DNA of 64,000 bases from an uncultured Bacteroidales bacterium. GTDB lineage: Bacteria > Bacteroidota > Bacteroidia > Bacteroidales > UBA932. The notes beneath the pieces are model-generated. The model was not told the DNA's origin. It was given only the letters and a program-made list of their open reading frames with translations, and made no database searches. Made by a program: the position numbers and the translations under genes. The DNA lies in the NCBI GenBank assembly GCA_934700615.1, contig CAKUXR010000002.1, positions 1 through 64,000 of the forward strand. The letters are read 5' to 3'. Below, piece after piece: positions 62,497 to 64,000 of the stretch. How positions within the stretch are numbered: the stretch's first letter is position 1; every line of letters starts with the position of its first letter.

Positions 62497-64000
62497 TTAT
62501 TTGGTAATCTTGACGTTGTCGATGAAGATACGACCGGCACCGCTGACATTGAAGTTGTACTTGTTGTTGAACTTATAAACTCCTTCTGAATCCTGGGACA
62601 TGACAACACGGTACATAACTACGACGAGTCTTGTATCTGAAGTCATACCCTTGACCAAGGTTCCTGAATGAGTCCATCTGTAAGTACCCTTCTCCTGAAT
62701 GACAGGGAGAATGTCACTGCACTTGGTGCCATTCTCGAACTCACCGTCACCTTCAATGACAACAACAATCTTGGCGTCATCGCAAGTTCCATCACTCTGA
62801 CACATAGTCGCATGATCAAACTCTACAAACACATCAGATGGAGATGTCAGTGCGGTAACAGCCGGCAAACGGACTGCATTGTTATGACCACCGGTCCTAC
62901 CAAGTTTCAAATACTGATCCTGCAGATACATTACCTTTTCGGACGGCTGAAGGTCTTCATATCCTTGTGCCTTGAAAGCAGCCGCGAAAGATGAGTTGAT
63001 TGTAGCGTCAGAATACACATTCGGCGCCTCCGCAGAACTACCCGAAGAACCGACTGTGTCTCCTACCTTCTTTCCAGAGTTGGCATCATTCCAAGCTGAA
63101 ACTATAGGAGCAACCCAAGAGAAATCATCTGAGAATACTACAGAACCACCAGCCTGATAAATTTCAAAAGTAGTCTTATAGTTATATTCAGCATTCTCGA
63201 ATGTAACTGAAAGTTTTCTAGGAGCTCCTGTATTGGCAGGAACAGGGATATTCAAATCATAAGTACCGGCCTTCGCAGAAGATACAGGCAAAGTCATACC
63301 TGCAGCTGAAGCTGAAAAGTCAACGTTGGAAACAATGTGAACTGGAACAGACTTGCCTTCAGACGGTACAGCATTGTCAGTTGTAGTAACCTTGATAGAA
63401 GGCTCGAACTTATCCTGCTTTACAGTAAGAACTGACTCAATATCACCTTTCACAAAACGCACTGTACCAGTTCTGGCAACACCCGTAAGGTTGGCGGCAG
63501 CCTTGAATTTGAGAGGTGTCCACTCAACCTTGGCTGTTGTAGAAGGAACGAGCTGGATCCAATCCGCATCTATCTTTGTATCAAATGAAGTATTAGACTG
63601 AACAGTTACCGCAAATTCAGCACCCTGTCCAAGAACTTCTACAGAGTTACCCTCCTTGATACTGATGAACGGATCAAGTTCCTGACCTGCAGCAGACTGC
63701 ACAACCTGAATCTTCTTGGTTGTCACACCTGATTTAATGGTAATCTCGCCCTTTCTCAAGACACTGAGGTCACTAGGGTCACAAGAAACACTTACAGTAT
63801 TGGTAGCGCCTGCAAGTCCGGCACCATTCTCGATATGTATCCAGTTGGCACTTGCAGAAACATTGAAATCAACATCCGATGACACCTTGAATGTATAAGG
63901 AGCCTCAGGTGTACCCTCGAAAGTAATGAGGTCAGATTCAAGGCCTTCAACATTGATATTGGCTTCGACAGCGTCAGCTGCAAGCATAACCTCGATATCA
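62497..64000 (-). CDS. Multi-BACON domain surface protein, 5' end outside window
   Basis: The frame stays open to base 64000, so the N-terminus is missing; at least 500 residues are present. Tandem BACON-type Ig-like domains (about three: FKVSSDVDFNVSASANWIHIENGAG, then VQSNTSFDTKIDADWIQLVPS, then HIVSNVDFSASAAGMTLPV), each closing in a VxQ/VKQ strand, are followed by a C-terminal jelly-roll-like domain of about 220 residues (VVFSDDFSWVAPIVSAWND to FIDNVKITK) resembling glycan-binding modules. Probably a large surface lipoprotein that binds host or dietary glycans. Codon use suggests high expression; no CATTGAC words. Confidence 0.75.
   Translation of the reverse strand, partial: DIEVMLAADAVEANINVEGLESDLITFEGTPEAPYTFKVSSDVDFNVSASANWIHIENGAGLAGATNTVSVSCDPSDLSVLRKGEITIKSGVTTKKIQVVQSAAGQELDPFISIKEGNSVEVLGQGAEFAVTVQSNTSFDTKIDADWIQLVPSTTAKVEWTPLKFKAAANLTGVARTGTVRFVKGDIESVLTVKQDKFEPSIKVTTTDNAVPSEGKSVPVHIVSNVDFSASAAGMTLPVSSAKAGTYDLNIPVPANTGAPRKLSVTFENAEYNYKTTFEIYQAGGSVVFSDDFSWVAPIVSAWNDANSGKKVGDTVGSSGSSAEAPNVYSDATINSSFAAAFKAQGYEDLQPSEKVMYLQDQYLKLGRTGGHNNAVRLPAVTALTSPSDVFVEFDHATMCQSDGTCDDAKIVVVIEGDGEFENGTKCSDILPVIQEKGTYRWTHSGTLVKGMTSDTRLVVVMYRVVMSQDSEGVYKFNNKYNFNVSGAGRIFIDNVKITK

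Overview
The window looks like chromosomal DNA of a gut-type member of the Bacteroidales (Bacteroidota). Evidence: fimbrillin-like lipoproteins carrying Fibrobacter-type FISUMP domains, BACON-domain lipoproteins, PCMD and PepSY-like families, a TPR/transmembrane/HTH regulator, a Chlamydia/Bacteroidota-type minimal V-ATPase operon with a DUF2764 gene, ATP-dependent PEP carboxykinase, weak Shine-Dalgarno signals, and many upstream TAnnTTTG elements, the Bacteroidota -7 promoter box. Genus cannot be fixed from sequence alone; an uncultured Rikenellaceae/UBA932-like lineage is only a guess. No tRNA, rRNA, transposase, reverse transcriptase, CRISPR array or prophage module was seen.

Layout. 0.1-0.3 kb: small RHH-like protein. 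0.4-7.6 kb (minus): five tandem fimbrillin-like lipoprotein genes, four with a C-terminal FISUMP domain, preceded by a TPR/HTH regulator (7.9-9.6 kb). 9.8-12.9 kb: secreted M6 metalloprotease and a small lipoprotein. 13.1-15.0 kb: prolyl-tRNA editing protein and a MATE pump. 15.1-18.6 kb: two-component system followed by two PepSY-like envelope proteins. 18.6-21.0 kb: two ~295-bp direct repeats flanking a BACON/FISUMP lipoprotein gene, each ending in a promoter. 21.1-22.7 kb: LMW tyrosine phosphatase and Y-family polymerase. 22.7-27.4 kb: two divergent GH3 glycosidases. 27.5-34.8 kb (minus): V-ATPase operon E-DUF2764-A-B-D-I-K. 35.0-37.6 kb (minus): APS kinase, PCMD protein and sulfotransferase. 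37.9-43.2 kb: M20 peptidase and sugar-kinase-like APH protein, then an alpha/beta hydrolase and a TonB receptor. 43.4-50.9 kb: glycosyltransferase, PEPCK, RecQ, CPA2 antiporter, GltD-like oxidoreductase. 51.2-52.6 kb: an AT-rich orphan pair (glycine-zipper lipoprotein and membrane protein). 52.7-60.5 kb: metal exporter, DUF1573 protein, ferredoxin, BACON lipoprotein, MalY/PatB lyase, DUF3737 protein, second MATE pump. 60.7-64.0 kb: AAA/PD-(D/E)XK protein and a truncated multi-BACON protein.

How it fits together. Much of the window is envelope biology: surface adhesins under a membrane-spanning regulator, a secreted protease, an envelope-stress-like two-component system with PepSY partners, glycan hydrolases, and a compact cassette that could make PAPS and transfer sulfate to an unknown acceptor. 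The most unusual signal is not a gene: the heptamer CATTGAC/GTCAATG occurs about 100 times (hand count) where about 8 would be expected at even base composition. It occurs on both strands, in several reading frames and in spacers, and seven copies form the palindrome CATTG(A/T)CAATG. It is nearly absent from the AT-rich orphan pair, the AAA/nuclease-like gene, the terminal BACON gene and pckA.
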